64,000 nt of DNA from Acidobacteriota bacterium (GCA_003223935.1 QHXQ01000027.1:1-64000); one strand, 5' to 3'. Shown: positions 17,249 through 26,274, counted from the first letter of the stretch. Made by a program: numbers and translations. The notes: generated by a model not told the origin, from the letters alone.

Positions 17249-19003
17249 TCACAAGCCCATCAACTCTTTGACGTACTTCGGCGCGGGCGAACCGAAAGAG
17301 ATCATTAGGTCGTGCATCTGTCTGTAGTCAACCTTGCCGCTCAGCTTCGCTTCGTAGGCGCGGCGGATGTCGTTCACTTCGAGGACGCCGACGTAGTAGG
17401 TTGAAAGCTGCGTCGAAGAAAGCTCTGCGCGCCGCCACTTGCCAGCCGCTTCGCCCTCCTCTTGGAAGCCCTCGTTCATCAGCAGTGCGATCATCTCCTT
17501 CTCCGTCATGCCTTCGGTGTGAATCTTCTGATCGATGATCGCGTTCAAGATTGTGCGCAGGCGCATCTTGAGTTGCTGCATGTGGACTTCTGGCCCGCCG
17601 TAGCCTTGCTCGGCCATCAACTGTTCGGCATAGACGGCCCAACCTTCGACGAACACGCCGCTCTGAAAGACCGCGCGCAGTTTGGTCGGCGCTTTGAACT
17701 TGGCCGCGTGCGCGAGTTGCAGATAATGACCCGGCATCGCCTCGTGGATCGTCAAATCCTGCACCATGTAGTTGTTGTACTCGCGGAAGAAAGATTTGAC
17801 GCGCGCTTCGGGCCAATCCTTCGGCGTCGGCGAGATGTCGAAATAGGTCTGCCCGTGTTGCTCCAGCGGCCCCGCCGCATCACAATAAGCGACCGCCACG
17901 CCGCGCGCGAACTCAGGCATGACGATGGCTTTGACCGGCTCCGAAGGGAGCGTCACGAGATCGTGTGCGCGCACAAAATCTGTCGTCGCCTGCAAGTCTG
18001 TGCGCGCGAGCGTGACGATGGTGTCGTTCGTCGGATGCTCGTCGGCGAGTTTATTGAGTACAGACTTGATGATGAGTTTTTTGTCGGCCAACTTCGTTGC
18101 GTTCTGCTCATCGGGGAAATATTTTTTGTAGAGCGGCAGTGCGACTTCGTACATCTGCGCTTGCGTTGCTTTCAGATCAGCTTCGGCGCGGCGCAAGATT
18201 TCTTCTTTGCTCAAATCAGATTCGAGCGCGTAGCGCAGCTTCTGGCGAAACTTCGCGTCGCCCAGACGGAAGTCGCCTTTCGAGCGCGGCAGCAAATCCT
18301 TCTCCAACCAGTTGCCGTAATCTTCAAGCGCAGCGATGGCTTTCGCTTGCGCGGGCGCAAGCTCCGTCTTCATCTCCGGCGCTTGATTGATGAACTCTTG
18401 CAGGTCTTCGCGGACGAGACTGATGTTGCCCTTGTTCTGCAAGATCGCCGTCTCGGTATAGACGCGCGGCGGGTTCTGCAAATTCTTCTTCGCCTGCGCG
18501 CACACTTCGGGCAGACCTTCGAGCCGGCCCTTGACGCTCCGCAGACGACGTTCGAGCGGCGCAAAATCGCGTGCGACGAGCGCGTAGATCGAGCCGCCGA
18601 CGTTGTAGTTCAAAGGATTCCATTCGTACTCGCGCAAGGTGGCAAGCGCAAACAGATTGCCTTCGAGTTGCGTGCGCAGGATGCGATAGTCAACGCTGTT
18701 CTCTCGACTCAAACTCCGCAAGGGGATCGCCTTGAGCGCCTGCAAATATCTCTGATTGAACTCGCGCTGCCGCGCCACACCCGCGAGACTGTAATCGCCG
18801 AACCGATCATCGTAGCGATGATCGCCAAGCTGCGTCGCCGCTTCGGGACTGAGCGCCAACATCTCTTCCAGATACTTCGCCGCTAGCGCCTCAAACTTCT
18901 CGTCGGCCGACTTGTCGGCCGCACGCGAATTAATCAACGCAAGTGGCATGATAAGCAGAAGACTAAACGCCAGCAGCAACATCTTCATGTGCATCTCCAT
19001 CAT
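17249..19003 (-). CDS. DUF885 family secreted peptidase-like protein
   Basis: 584 residues. It starts with several methionines (MMEMHMKM). A GGAG inside that stretch sits 6 bases before the ATG at 18988, so translation may begin there instead. Signal peptide MLLLAFSLLLIMPLALINSRA. The DUF885 signature is complete: SPEAATQLGDHRYDDRFGDY near the N-terminus, then TIHEAMPGHYLQLAHA, an HExxxGH metal-type motif, and ends with GSPAPKYVKELMG. DUF885 proteins are predicted zinc carboxypeptidases exported to the periplasm. It is probably in one transcript with the E1-like gene upstream (19 bases away). Confidence 0.9.
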   Translation of the reverse strand: MMEMHMKMLLLAFSLLLIMPLALINSRAADKSADEKFEALAAKYLEEMLALSPEAATQLGDHRYDDRFGDYSLAGVARQREFNQRYLQALKAIPLRSLSRENSVDYRILRTQLEGNLFALATLREYEWNPLNYNVGGSIYALVARDFAPLERRLRSVKGRLEGLPEVCAQAKKNLQNPPRVYTETAILQNKGNISLVREDLQEFINQAPEMKTELAPAQAKAIAALEDYGNWLEKDLLPRSKGDFRLGDAKFRQKLRYALESDLSKEEILRRAEADLKATQAQMYEVALPLYKKYFPDEQNATKLADKKLIIKSVLNKLADEHPTNDTIVTLARTDLQATTDFVRAHDLVTLPSEPVKAIVMPEFARGVAVAYCDAAGPLEQHGQTYFDISPTPKDWPEARVKSFFREYNNYMVQDLTIHEAMPGHYLQLAHAAKFKAPTKLRAVFQSGVFVEGWAVYAEQLMAEQGYGGPEVHMQQLKMRLRTILNAIIDQKIHTEGMTEKEMIALLMNEGFQEEGEAAGKWRRAELSSTQLSTYYVGVLEVNDIRRAYEAKLSGKVDYRQMHDLMISFGSPAPKYVKELMGL

Positions 19004-19022
19004 GTCTCATTTCAAAGTCTAT

Positions 19023-20039
19023 TCAATTGCCCACGTAGCGCGCGTAGAGCGTGCGCGCGGTCTGCACGTCGTCTGTGCCGCGTATGATGGCGCGCGCGTC
19101 TTTGAAGATGGTCAACTCATACGCGCCCGCACGCAGGCGCAAGAGGTAATCGTTGACTTTGACTTCGCCGGCCGCGCGCAGACGCTCGGCGAGCGCAGGC
19201 AGATTGACGGCGACGACGGCGCGCGGTGCGATCTGCACGGCGTTGCGCCCACAGAGCACGGCGGCGAAATCGCCCGCTTCCGCGTCGAGGGTGTCGTAGC
19301 GGCCGTGCGCGCACGTCGGACAATCGGGCGCGGGCGCGGCGAGTTTGATCCGCCGCCATTCGTTCTGCCACACGTCGAACTGCATCAACGAGCCGTGCAG
19401 TAATTCGTCGTGCCCGGTCAAAAGTTTCAAAGCCTCGCTCACTTGCACGGCAGCGACCACGGAGATGATCGGCATGACGACGCCGGCCGTGTCGCACGTC
19501 GGCGCACTGGCGGCGGGCGGCGTCTCTTCAAACACGCAGCGCAGGCAAGGGCTGATGTGCGGGCGGACGGCCATCATCACGCCGTATGAGCCGACGGCCG
19601 CGCCGTAAATCCAGTTGACTCGATGCTTGACGCAAGCGTCGTTGATGAGATAGCGCGTCGCAAAATTGTCCGTGCCATCGAGCACGAGATCGCAGTCAGC
19701 GATGAGCCGCTCGACGTTGCCCTGATGCACGTCCAAGACTTCCGCTTCAACCGTCACATCTGAATTGATCTCCGCCACACGGCGCGCACACGCAATCGCT
19801 TTCGGCAGCCGCTCGCGCGCATCGCGCTCGCTAAACATCGTCTGGCGCTGCAAGTTCGACTCTTCGACGAAATCCCGATCCGCCACGCGCAAACGCCCGA
19901 CGCCCGCGCGCGCCAACGCCTCGACCTGCGCCGACCCCAACGCGCCGCAACCCACAACCAGCACACGCGCCGCACGCAGGCGCACCTGTCCTTCAGCGCC
20001 GATGCCCTCGAATAGAATTTGTCGGCTGTAACGATCCAT
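19023..20039 (-). CDS. ThiF/MoeB/HesA-family adenylyltransferase (E1-like)
   Basis: 338 residues. The nucleotide-binding glycine loop is VLVVGCGALGSAQVEALARA (about 27-46), followed by RDFVEESNLQRQTMFSERDA and DLVLDGTDNFATRYLINDAC, all classic for E1-like enzymes. Four zinc cysteines appear as CLRC and CPTC. A candidate thioester cysteine lies in PTCDTAGV. The C-terminal ~90 residues are not rhodanese as in MoeBR but a small sulfur-carrier-like or unassigned domain. It would adenylate the C-terminus of a ThiS/MoaD-type sulfur carrier. No thi or moa genes are adjacent, so the pathway is open. The start codon is preceded by a heptamer array instead of a Shine-Dalgarno site. Confidence 0.88.
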   Translation of the reverse strand: MDRYSRQILFEGIGAEGQVRLRAARVLVVGCGALGSAQVEALARAGVGRLRVADRDFVEESNLQRQTMFSERDARERLPKAIACARRVAEINSDVTVEAEVLDVHQGNVERLIADCDLVLDGTDNFATRYLINDACVKHRVNWIYGAAVGSYGVMMAVRPHISPCLRCVFEETPPAASAPTCDTAGVVMPIISVVAAVQVSEALKLLTGHDELLHGSLMQFDVWQNEWRRIKLAAPAPDCPTCAHGRYDTLDAEAGDFAAVLCGRNAVQIAPRAVVAVNLPALAERLRAAGEVKVNDYLLRLRAGAYELTIFKDARAIIRGTDDVQTARTLYARYVGN

Positions 20040-20042
20040 AGC

Positions 20043-20077
20043 TCAGAGGTCAGAGGTTAGAGGTCAGAGGTCAGCAA
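20043..20077. repeat. heptanucleotide tandem array in the leader of the E1-like gene
   Basis: Plus strand: TCAGAGG, TCAGAGG, TTAGAGG, TCAGAGG, then a partial TCAG. The array fills the space between the aroDE stop and the E1-like start codon and ends three bases from that ATG, so it occupies the usual ribosome-site position. Confidence 0.85.
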
Positions 20078-20093
20078 AGTCAAAAACCGATCT

Positions 20094-21713
20094 TTAACCG
20101 CCGATCTCTGATAATCGCTTTTCTGCGGCGGCGTGCATCACGTCGAGCGGCGCGCGTTGGCTTGTCCAGAGCGCAAACTGCGCGGCGGCTTGGGCGACGA
20201 GCATCGAGAGACCACCGATGACGTGCGCGCAACCGGCGGCGCGTGCTTCGCGCATGAAGCGCGTCGCCGCCGGGTTGTAGATGAGATCGTAGGCGATGCG
20301 TGTGCCACGCAGTTGGGCGGTTGTGGCCGGCGTTTCGTTTTCGGCTTGGCCGTGCGTACCGAGCGGTGTGGTGTTGATGACGAGATCGAAATCGTTGAAG
20401 CGCGCATCGTTGAGCGCGAGACAAGCTGCGCCGAATTCATGGGCGACCGTCTGGGCGCGCTCGACGTTGCGCGCAAAGACGGTTGTGTCTGCGCCTGCAT
20501 GTCGTAAGCCCCAGAGCAACGCACGCGCTGCGCCACCTGCGCCGATCAAAGCGACGCGCGCGCCGTTCAGTTCGAGCAAGCTTGCGAGCGGCGCAAGCGC
20601 GGCCGGCGCGTCTGTGTTGTAGCCGTGCAGCGCATCGTCCTCAATCACGATGGTGTTGACTGCACCGATCTCGCGTGCGGCCGGTTCGATGAAATCGAGC
20701 TGCGCCATGATCGTCTGCTTGTGCGGTGCGGTGACGGAGAGACCGCGCAAGCGCCAATCGAGTTCGCGCGTGCGTGGGTCGGCCATGCGCCGCATGAACG
20801 CGGCCAAGTCGCGCGTCTCGAATGGAATGTAAACCGCATTCAGCCCGCATGCAGCGAACGCGGCGTTGTGTATGTGCGGCGAGAGCGAGTGCATGACGGG
20901 CGCACCGACGAGACCGAACACCTCTGTCCGCTCATCAAGCGTGTGGACGCGGTAAACGTCACGCAACTCGGCGGCGCTCGTCTGGCCGGGCGCGGTCGCA
21001 TGTTCAAGGTCGAGCGCGCCGTAAGTGAGGAACGCGCCGCGCGCGGGCGCGAGGATGCGTGTCAACAAGCCAGCCTCACCCATCGCCACCGCGATCATCT
21101 CGCGCCCTTCACGGCGCGCGCGTTCGAGCAGGCGCAGCACCGGGATGCAATCCGTGATGTCGTCGGCTTGTACGGCAAGCTTCAGCACATCAGCCCGCGT
21201 GCTGCTTAGTCGGCGATAAATCTCATCCAGATCAGCCGGCAGACCAACAAAGTCGTGATGCGAACAGATCACACGATACTTGCGGCTGAAATAAACATAC
21301 TGATCGAACCAGAACACAGAGTCGCTCAACTCACGATCAATGAAGTCCGGGTAGAGCCACTCGTTTTGATAAAGATAGGAAGAATTGTTGAACCAAAACT
21401 GGCGTTGCTCGTCGCTCGTTAGCGTTCGTTGCCCGCCTTGCTCAGCGGGCCGAAAGGTAATGATGAACGGGCGCGGGCGTTCATGCAGCAGTCGAGCGAT
21501 CTCATCGTGCGCTGCCGCGAGTTGCGCATCGTCCGCGAGACAGTCAAGGCGCAATTCAATTACATCGGCGACCTCAACCGCACGCGCGACCATCGCGCGC
21601 ATCTCGCTCGCGCGGCGCACACAGACGGGCACGCAGAGCAAAGGCTGTCCGTTGTCCGTGGTCAGTTGTCCGTTGTCCGCTGTCTCGTCAGTTGTTCGTT
21701 TCATCTTCAGCAT
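20094..21713 (-). CDS. aroDE: fused 3-dehydroquinate dehydratase / shikimate dehydrogenase
   Basis: 539 residues. Residues about 25-255 are a type I dehydroquinase: VIELRLDCL, SHHDF (general-base His) and ADVLKLAVQA with Schiff-base Lys178. Residues about 260-539 are shikimate dehydrogenase: GAPVMHSLSPHIHNAAF, TAPHKQT (catalytic Lys), AVNTI, the NADP loop ALIGAGGAARALLW and INTTPLGTHG. It catalyses steps 3 and 4 of the shikimate pathway. The first ~23 residues (KMKRTTDETADNGQLTTDNG) are encoded by an inverted-repeat element whose second copy lies at 32049-32175, so the true start may be a later TTG/GTG near residues 25-28, or the element supplied a new start. Confidence 0.95.
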   Translation of the reverse strand: MLKMKRTTDETADNGQLTTDNGQPLLCVPVCVRRASEMRAMVARAVEVADVIELRLDCLADDAQLAAAHDEIARLLHERPRPFIITFRPAEQGGQRTLTSDEQRQFWFNNSSYLYQNEWLYPDFIDRELSDSVFWFDQYVYFSRKYRVICSHHDFVGLPADLDEIYRRLSSTRADVLKLAVQADDITDCIPVLRLLERARREGREMIAVAMGEAGLLTRILAPARGAFLTYGALDLEHATAPGQTSAAELRDVYRVHTLDERTEVFGLVGAPVMHSLSPHIHNAAFAACGLNAVYIPFETRDLAAFMRRMADPRTRELDWRLRGLSVTAPHKQTIMAQLDFIEPAAREIGAVNTIVIEDDALHGYNTDAPAALAPLASLLELNGARVALIGAGGAARALLWGLRHAGADTTVFARNVERAQTVAHEFGAACLALNDARFNDFDLVINTTPLGTHGQAENETPATTAQLRGTRIAYDLIYNPAATRFMREARAAGCAHVIGGLSMLVAQAAAQFALWTSQRAPLDVMHAAAEKRLSEIGG

Positions 21714-21770
21714 TCAACTCAGGCAAAGAAAACAACGGACAACTGACCACTGGCAACGGACAGTTTTTAT
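21641..21770. repeat. heptamer inverted-repeat element, copy 1
   Basis: Arms 21645-21677 and 21731-21763 pair at 30 of 33 positions. Each is built of heptamers of the GTCCGTT/GTCAGTT type, around a 53-base loop. AAAGG precedes the left arm and TTTTT follows the right arm. The loop holds the annotated aroDE start codon. The element is homologous in arms and loop to that at 32049-32175. Confidence 0.88.
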
Positions 21771-22279
21771 TTGTCACGGTCGAGCAGTTGCGTCGTGTTC
21801 TCTGTGACGCTGGCTGGCGGGTAGAGTTCGGCGGTGTTGCGTGGCGGCAACTCGCGGCCGTAGGGCGCGGGCGGCACGGCGGGCGGTGTGTATGCAGGCG
21901 GCGCGAGTTGCGGCGTCTTTTGACTCTGCTTGAAGCGCACGTATTCTGCGATGCCGTCACCGATGCCCATGAAGGCCGGGATGAGCATCCAGAACCACCA
22001 GATGTGACCGGCCGGCGCGTAGTACAGAACGGCGATGGCGACGCAGATGAAACCGATGCCGGAGAAGATTTCTTTGATTGCTCTTTCGATGGTCGGCGGC
22101 TTGTCGCGCTTGCGTGCGCGCTTGCGCTCGCGCCGCGAAAGCCCGCGCGCTTCGGCTTCGCTCACAGCCTCCGGCAAGCGACCCGTTAAAGCCTGTGGCA
22201 CGAGACTCAGATTCGTGCCGCAAGCCCGACAGAAACTCGCGCCGTCAACATTCTGCGTACCGCACTTCGGGCAATACAT
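21767..22279 (-). CDS. zinc-ribbon membrane protein
   Basis: 170 residues. A zinc ribbon opens the protein (MYCPKCGTQNVDGASFCRAC). A basic linker (RRERKRARKRDK) then precedes two membrane segments (IFSGIGFICVAIAVLYYA and IWWFWMLIPAFMGIGDGIAEY, about 68-110) and a Pro/Tyr-rich cytoplasmic tail. Such zinc-ribbon/TM proteins are common in Acidobacteria with no known role. Its last codons and stop abut the inverted-repeat element that separates it from aroDE. Confidence 0.75.
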   Translation of the reverse strand: MYCPKCGTQNVDGASFCRACGTNLSLVPQALTGRLPEAVSEAEARGLSRRERKRARKRDKPPTIERAIKEIFSGIGFICVAIAVLYYAPAGHIWWFWMLIPAFMGIGDGIAEYVRFKQSQKTPQLAPPAYTPPAVPPAPYGRELPPRNTAELYPPASVTENTTQLLDRDK

Positions 22280-22348
22280 CGCTCGCGTCTCCTCTCAACT
22301 AAACTTTCGCTCACGGATATACGTCACCACGCCGTCATCGTTCAATCA

Positions 22349-23287
22349 TTATTGTAACTTAATCGCTCGCTCATGGCCGGCTTCCGCCGCGCGTTCGTCT
22401 CCGACTTGCTTAACCTGTGCTGCCGCTGCCATGCGTTGGCGCAGAGCTTCATAGAGCACGACGCCGGCCGCGACCGAGACGTTGAGCGAAGCGATGCGCC
22501 CGCGCAGAGGAATCCGCACGAGCGCATCGCAACGCTCGCGCACCAGACGCCGCAAGCCCTCGCCTTCGCCGCCGAGCAACAGCACTGAGGGCCTAGTCCA
22601 ATCCCAGTCTGTGTATTCAAGGCTCGCATCGGCGGCCGTGCCGATGGTCCAGATGCCGCGCTCTTTCAACTCTTCGATGAGCCGCGCCACGTTCGTTACG
22701 CGCGCAACCCGAACGTATTCGAGCGCGCCCGCCGCAGCCTTCGCCACCGTCTCTGTCAACCCGACAGCCCGCCGCTCCGGCACGAAGACCGCATCCGCGC
22801 CGACGCACTCGCACGTCCGCAAGATCGCGCCGAGGTTGCGCGGGTCTTCCACGCCGTCGAGCACAACCGTGAGCGGCGGCGCGGCAGTGTTGACACGCGC
22901 GGCGAGCGCATCTAACAGTTCGTCTGCATCGGCGTAAGCGGCGGCGGCGACGCTGGCAACGACGCCTTGATGATTCGCGTGCGGCGCAAGTCTGTGCAAC
23001 TCCGCGCGCGGCGCACGACGCACCGGCACGCGCTGCTCACGCGCCAACTCGAACAACTCGTGCAAGCGCGCTTCGTGCGCGCCTTCCGCGACCGTGATGC
23101 GCTCGACGCGCCGCCCGCCCGCGCGCAGAGCTTCGAGCACCGGCGCGACGCCGTAAAGTTGGCCCGAAGGGGCCGGCGCATGCTCGCGGCGCTCGCCGTC
23201 TTGCGCGTGCGTGCCTTCGCGCCGTTCGTGCTCTTGGTCAATATGCGGCGACGCACGCCTCTGTCTGCTCTTGCGTTGCGGTTTCAT
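22349..23287 (-). CDS. rlmB: 23S rRNA 2'-O-methyltransferase, RlmB/TrmH (SPOUT) family
   Basis: 312 residues. A basic, variable N-terminus of ~40 residues is followed by the substrate-binding domain (LYGVAPVLEALRAGGRRVER ... LHRLAPHANHQGVVASV) and the SPOUT knot. Its three motifs are present: DGVEDPRNLGAILRTCE, LLLGGEGEGLRRLVRERCD and IPLRGRIASLNVSVAAGVVL. The family uses S-adenosylmethionine to methylate a ribose of 23S rRNA (G2251 in E. coli for RlmB). The substrate is inferred from the family, not proved. The ATG overlaps the stop of the gene upstream by four bases, so the two are translationally coupled. Confidence 0.9.
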   Translation of the reverse strand: MKPQRKSRQRRASPHIDQEHERREGTHAQDGERREHAPAPSGQLYGVAPVLEALRAGGRRVERITVAEGAHEARLHELFELAREQRVPVRRAPRAELHRLAPHANHQGVVASVAAAAYADADELLDALAARVNTAAPPLTVVLDGVEDPRNLGAILRTCECVGADAVFVPERRAVGLTETVAKAAAGALEYVRVARVTNVARLIEELKERGIWTIGTAADASLEYTDWDWTRPSVLLLGGEGEGLRRLVRERCDALVRIPLRGRIASLNVSVAAGVVLYEALRQRMAAAAQVKQVGDERAAEAGHERAIKLQ

Positions 23288-24324
23288 GTGTTGCGTGCAC
23301 GCATGACAAAGTATCGGCGCAGCCGGCCGTAGCGCGTGAACTGCGGCTCGTTCGTCACGCTCGTCGTCGCGTTCAGGCGCAGGCGACCGCGTGTGCGGCG
23401 CAAGCCGCCCGAAGTGGTCTGCTCAGCGACCGGCCATGCAGCTTGCAAGAGATGACGCAGCGCCGTGTAGTTGTCGTCGAACACGGCCGTCGAAGCGCGC
23501 GTGCGCAAAGCTGCGACGAGGCGCGTGAAGTTCTCGGCCGCGAGCAGACTCTTCTGCTCTTCAAGACAACTGTAATCGAAACTCCCGGCCATGATGCGCC
23601 AGTTGTGCGCCGCATCAGTCATGTAAAGATCGAGCACGCCCTCGTCTTCGTAGAACTCGCGCGTCTCGACCACCTCGCGCTCCGTCCGGCCTTGTCGTTC
23701 TTCAACTTCGATCTGCCGCCGACTGATGCGCCCCGCGACAAGCAATACGACATCAGACCACAAGACGCGCTCACCCGCATCATCCGCGCTCGCCCAACCT
23801 GTCAACGCTTCTTCGTCCCACTCAAGCCGCCGCACGCGCTGCGGCGGCACGTCAAACGCGAGCGTTTCATCGGCTACGATCTCGACTTGCAGGCCCAACG
23901 ACGCGAGCCTGCGTTCAAGTAGTTCGGCTTCTTCGTGCGCGGCCGTGCGCGCGAGCGGCAGAGGTACGCGCGCCGCAATCATTCGTTGCAACTGTTCCGG
24001 CTCAAGCCGCGCGAGTTGTGCCGCTTCGACGAGCGCATCGCGCGGCACGTTGGGCGCATCTTCTGCACGCGCGAGCAGCACGACGTTGTAGCCTTGCTCC
24101 CACGCTTCGAGCGGGCGCAGGATGGGGCGGCGCAAGTCTGCCCCATCCGCCGCGACGGGCAGCGCCGCGCCGCAATAGAGACACTGCATGCGCGTCGGCG
24201 CGTTGGCGCGCAGGCACGCGGGACAAGCAACCAACTGCGCGGGCGCAAACGCACGCGCCTCAGATCGAGGCGCAAAAGCATCAATGTCCGGCGGCGTTTC
24301 GTCATCGTCGGGCGGGCGCGTCAT
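23284..24324 (-). CDS. hypothetical zinc-ribbon protein upstream of rlmB
   Basis: 346 residues, overlapping rlmB by four bases. An N-terminal zinc ribbon (CPACLRANAPTRMQCLYC, about 34-51) is followed by a helical segment (RDALVEAAQLARLEPEQLQR ... RTAAHEEAELLERRLASLGL) that resembles the ribosomal L7/L12 C-terminal or ClpS-adaptor type of small alpha/beta domain. A longer beta-rich part of unknown type follows. No enzyme motif is seen. A TTACAA-17-TATAAT promoter ends so close to the ATG that the mRNA is probably leaderless. Confidence 0.7.
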   Translation of the reverse strand: MTRPPDDDETPPDIDAFAPRSEARAFAPAQLVACPACLRANAPTRMQCLYCGAALPVAADGADLRRPILRPLEAWEQGYNVVLLARAEDAPNVPRDALVEAAQLARLEPEQLQRMIAARVPLPLARTAAHEEAELLERRLASLGLQVEIVADETLAFDVPPQRVRRLEWDEEALTGWASADDAGERVLWSDVVLLVAGRISRRQIEVEERQGRTEREVVETREFYEDEGVLDLYMTDAAHNWRIMAGSFDYSCLEEQKSLLAAENFTRLVAALRTRASTAVFDDNYTALRHLLQAAWPVAEQTTSGGLRRTRGRLRLNATTSVTNEPQFTRYGRLRRYFVMRARNT

Positions 24325-24333
24325 CTCGGCGGC

Positions 24334-24362
24334 ATTATACGTTCAGGCGTGCGGCTTTGTAA
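24334..24362 (-). promoter_or_regulatory. promoter of the zinc-ribbon gene / rlmB unit
   Basis: Minus strand TTACAA (24357-24362), 17 bases, TATAAT (24334-24339). Transcription would begin around 24327, only a few bases before the start codon at 24324, which predicts a leaderless message. Confidence 0.5.
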
Positions 24363-24415
24363 CGCGAGTTGTATAATCGCGGCTGCCCTGAAATCAATCG
24401 AAAGCGGACAGGTCT

Positions 24416-25306
24416 ATGTCACGTCGTCAGTCTGCTCGTGCAGCGCGTTATGCGTTGCTCATGTCGTGCGCGTTAATATTGGGCGCGTGTGCGGCGGCGC
24501 GCGGCCCCGAAGCGACGCGCCCGCGCGCGAATGAGCCGACGTATCCCATCATCCTGAGCGCGAGCACGGAGCGGCGCGAGTTGGCGACGGCCGCATGGCA
24601 AGCGCTCACGCAACAACAGACCGCCAACGCTGCGCCGACGCCGGAGTTGCAAAATGTGACCGCGACGATCAGCGCGTTGCCGCAAGGCGTCACGCTCGCG
24701 CTCCCTAAAGTCGAGATCGCCAGCAACGCCGCCACGACGAAGGACGAGGCCACGCGCGAATCGCTGCGCCGCTTTCTCACGAGCGCTGCGCCCCTGCTCG
24801 GTGTCGCGGCGAAAGATTTATCGCTCATCGAAATCAGAGACGAGGGCGCGACGAAGCTCGTACGCTACCAGCAGAACCCTTTTCCCCATCCGCTGCGCAG
24901 CAACTACGGCATGATCGAGATTCGCATCACGGCCGATGGTCGCGTCAGCGCGCTCTCAAGCACCGCGATTCCAGACACCGAACGGCTCGCCCGCGCCCTC
25001 GCCGCGCAACCAACGAAGTTAACCGCGCAGGACGCAGAGACGCGCCTCGCCGGTCGCGCGTTATCTTACGGCAGCGCGGGCAACACGATCTCTTACACGG
25101 TTGGCCCCGGCGATCAGGTTAAAGCGCGCGAATTGATCGTCTATCCACTGCCGCGCGCTGGCGATCCAAACACGCTTGAGTTGCACCTCGCGTGGGAGTT
25201 GGCGGTCGCGCGCACGGGCACGACGCTACTGGTTTACGTGGACGCCGTGACGGGCGACATCATTGCGGCCGAGCAGCAGGCGGCCGCGCCGACGCCGACG
25301 AAGTAA
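24416..25306 (+). CDS. lipoprotein with peptidase-propeptide-like domains
   Basis: 296 residues. Signal peptide II with lipobox LGAC (LLMSCALILGACAAARG), so the protein is lipid-anchored. A region at about 95-170 (RESLRRFLTSAAPLLGVAAK ... LVRYQQNPFPHPLRSNYGMI) resembles the FTP (fungalysin/thermolysin propeptide) fold. The C-terminal ~90 residues (LAWELAVARTGTTLLVYVDA, TGDIIAAEQ) look like a PepSY domain. Normally these inhibit metallopeptidases of the M4/M36 type; here no catalytic domain follows, so it is a free-standing inhibitor-like lipoprotein. An extended TATAAT lies about 40 bases upstream. Confidence 0.75.
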   Translation: MSRRQSARAARYALLMSCALILGACAAARGPEATRPRANEPTYPIILSASTERRELATAAWQALTQQQTANAAPTPELQNVTATISALPQGVTLALPKVEIASNAATTKDEATRESLRRFLTSAAPLLGVAAKDLSLIEIRDEGATKLVRYQQNPFPHPLRSNYGMIEIRITADGRVSALSSTAIPDTERLARALAAQPTKLTAQDAETRLAGRALSYGSAGNTISYTVGPGDQVKARELIVYPLPRAGDPNTLELHLAWELAVARTGTTLLVYVDAVTGDIIAAEQQAAAPTPTK

Positions 25307-25436
25307 GGACGGGCCGCCATGCGCCAAACGCACTGATCCTCGCGTCGTCGCTTGACCGCACGCGCCTCGCGGCGGCATGCTATGACAAATTAAAAGTTAT
25401 GGACTTCAACTTCTTAACTATGGAGCGTTTCACTAC

Positions 25437-26183
25437 ATGCAGCACTTTGATCCGACGAATAACATTTCGTGGCAACTAGGACACAGAGGACGAGTCGCGG
25501 TTTTCATTGATGGCAACAACCTTTTCCACGCAGCACGGTTCCACAACATAGACATTGACTATAACAAGCTGCTGCGCGTTTTGCTCGGCGACGGGCGCCT
25601 CTTGCGCGCCTTCTTCTACACCGGCGTTGATGTGGGCGCGGAACGGCAACAAGGCTTCCTGCTCTGGATGCGCCGCAACGGTTTTCGCGTCATCCAAAAA
25701 GAGTTGAAAACTTTCTACGACGGCACGCGCAAGGCGAACCTAGATGTCGAGATCGCCGTTGATATGCTCTCGCTCGCCGGACGTTATGATACGGCGGTGC
25801 TCGTCTCCGGTGATGAAGATTTCGTCTATGCGGTCAACGCCGTCGCCTACAAAGGCTGCCGTGTCGAGGTCGCAGGCTTCCGCTCCAACACCGCGCCGAA
25901 GCTGATTGACGTGGCCGACTATTTCATTGACCTCGGTGAGATCGCCGACAAGGTGCGCAAAGAGAACTCGCACGGCGTGCGCTACTACGAGAACCACACG
26001 CACGACGAGGCGCACGTGCCATCGCACGTCTCGCCGCACGACACAGACACGGGCGGCAACAACTACCGCACGCAAAATCACACAGCGCCCGACCTCTCGC
26101 CTAGCAACGACGAACCCATAGACGAGCAGGTCAACGATTACAACCCGCAGTCTGACTTCGTCCGCGTGACGGATGAACAATAA
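25437..26183 (+). CDS. NYN-domain (LabA/DUF88-type) ribonuclease-like protein
   Basis: 248 residues. Residues about 18-170 form an NYN (PIN-like) nuclease domain: RVAVFIDGNNLFHAARF with the first acidic cluster, then DVEIAVDMLSLA and AVLVSGDEDFVYAV with the metal-binding aspartates. The C-terminal ~80 residues are polar, rich in His, Asp and Asn, and probably unstructured. NYN proteins cut or process RNA. GGAG lies about 10 bases before the start. A heptamer inverted repeat separates it from the DUF2203 gene. Confidence 0.88.
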   Translation: MQHFDPTNNISWQLGHRGRVAVFIDGNNLFHAARFHNIDIDYNKLLRVLLGDGRLLRAFFYTGVDVGAERQQGFLLWMRRNGFRVIQKELKTFYDGTRKANLDVEIAVDMLSLAGRYDTAVLVSGDEDFVYAVNAVAYKGCRVEVAGFRSNTAPKLIDVADYFIDLGEIADKVRKENSHGVRYYENHTHDEAHVPSHVSPHDTDTGGNNYRTQNHTAPDLSPSNDEPIDEQVNDYNPQSDFVRVTDEQ

Positions 26184-26186
26184 AGG

Positions 26187-26270
26187 CAGTGGTCAGTAGC
26201 CAGTGGTCGGTGATCAGTTGAAAACAGAAGCTGACTTTACTGACCACTGACCACCGACCACTGATCACTG
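26187..26270. repeat. heptamer inverted repeat between NYN and DUF2203 genes
   Basis: Arms 26187-26218 and 26239-26270 pair at 26 of 32 positions with a 20-base loop. All mismatches are purine-purine or pyrimidine-pyrimidine exchanges. Each arm is a run of heptamers of the CAGTGGT type. The right arm ends four bases before the DUF2203 start codon. Confidence 0.85.
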
Positions 26271-26274
26271 TTTC

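Noticed and set aside
17462-18886. 474-codon plus-strand frame opposite the DUF885 gene
   Set aside because: It mirrors the codon periodicity of the real gene; product is Arg/Leu-rich with no motif or ribosome site.
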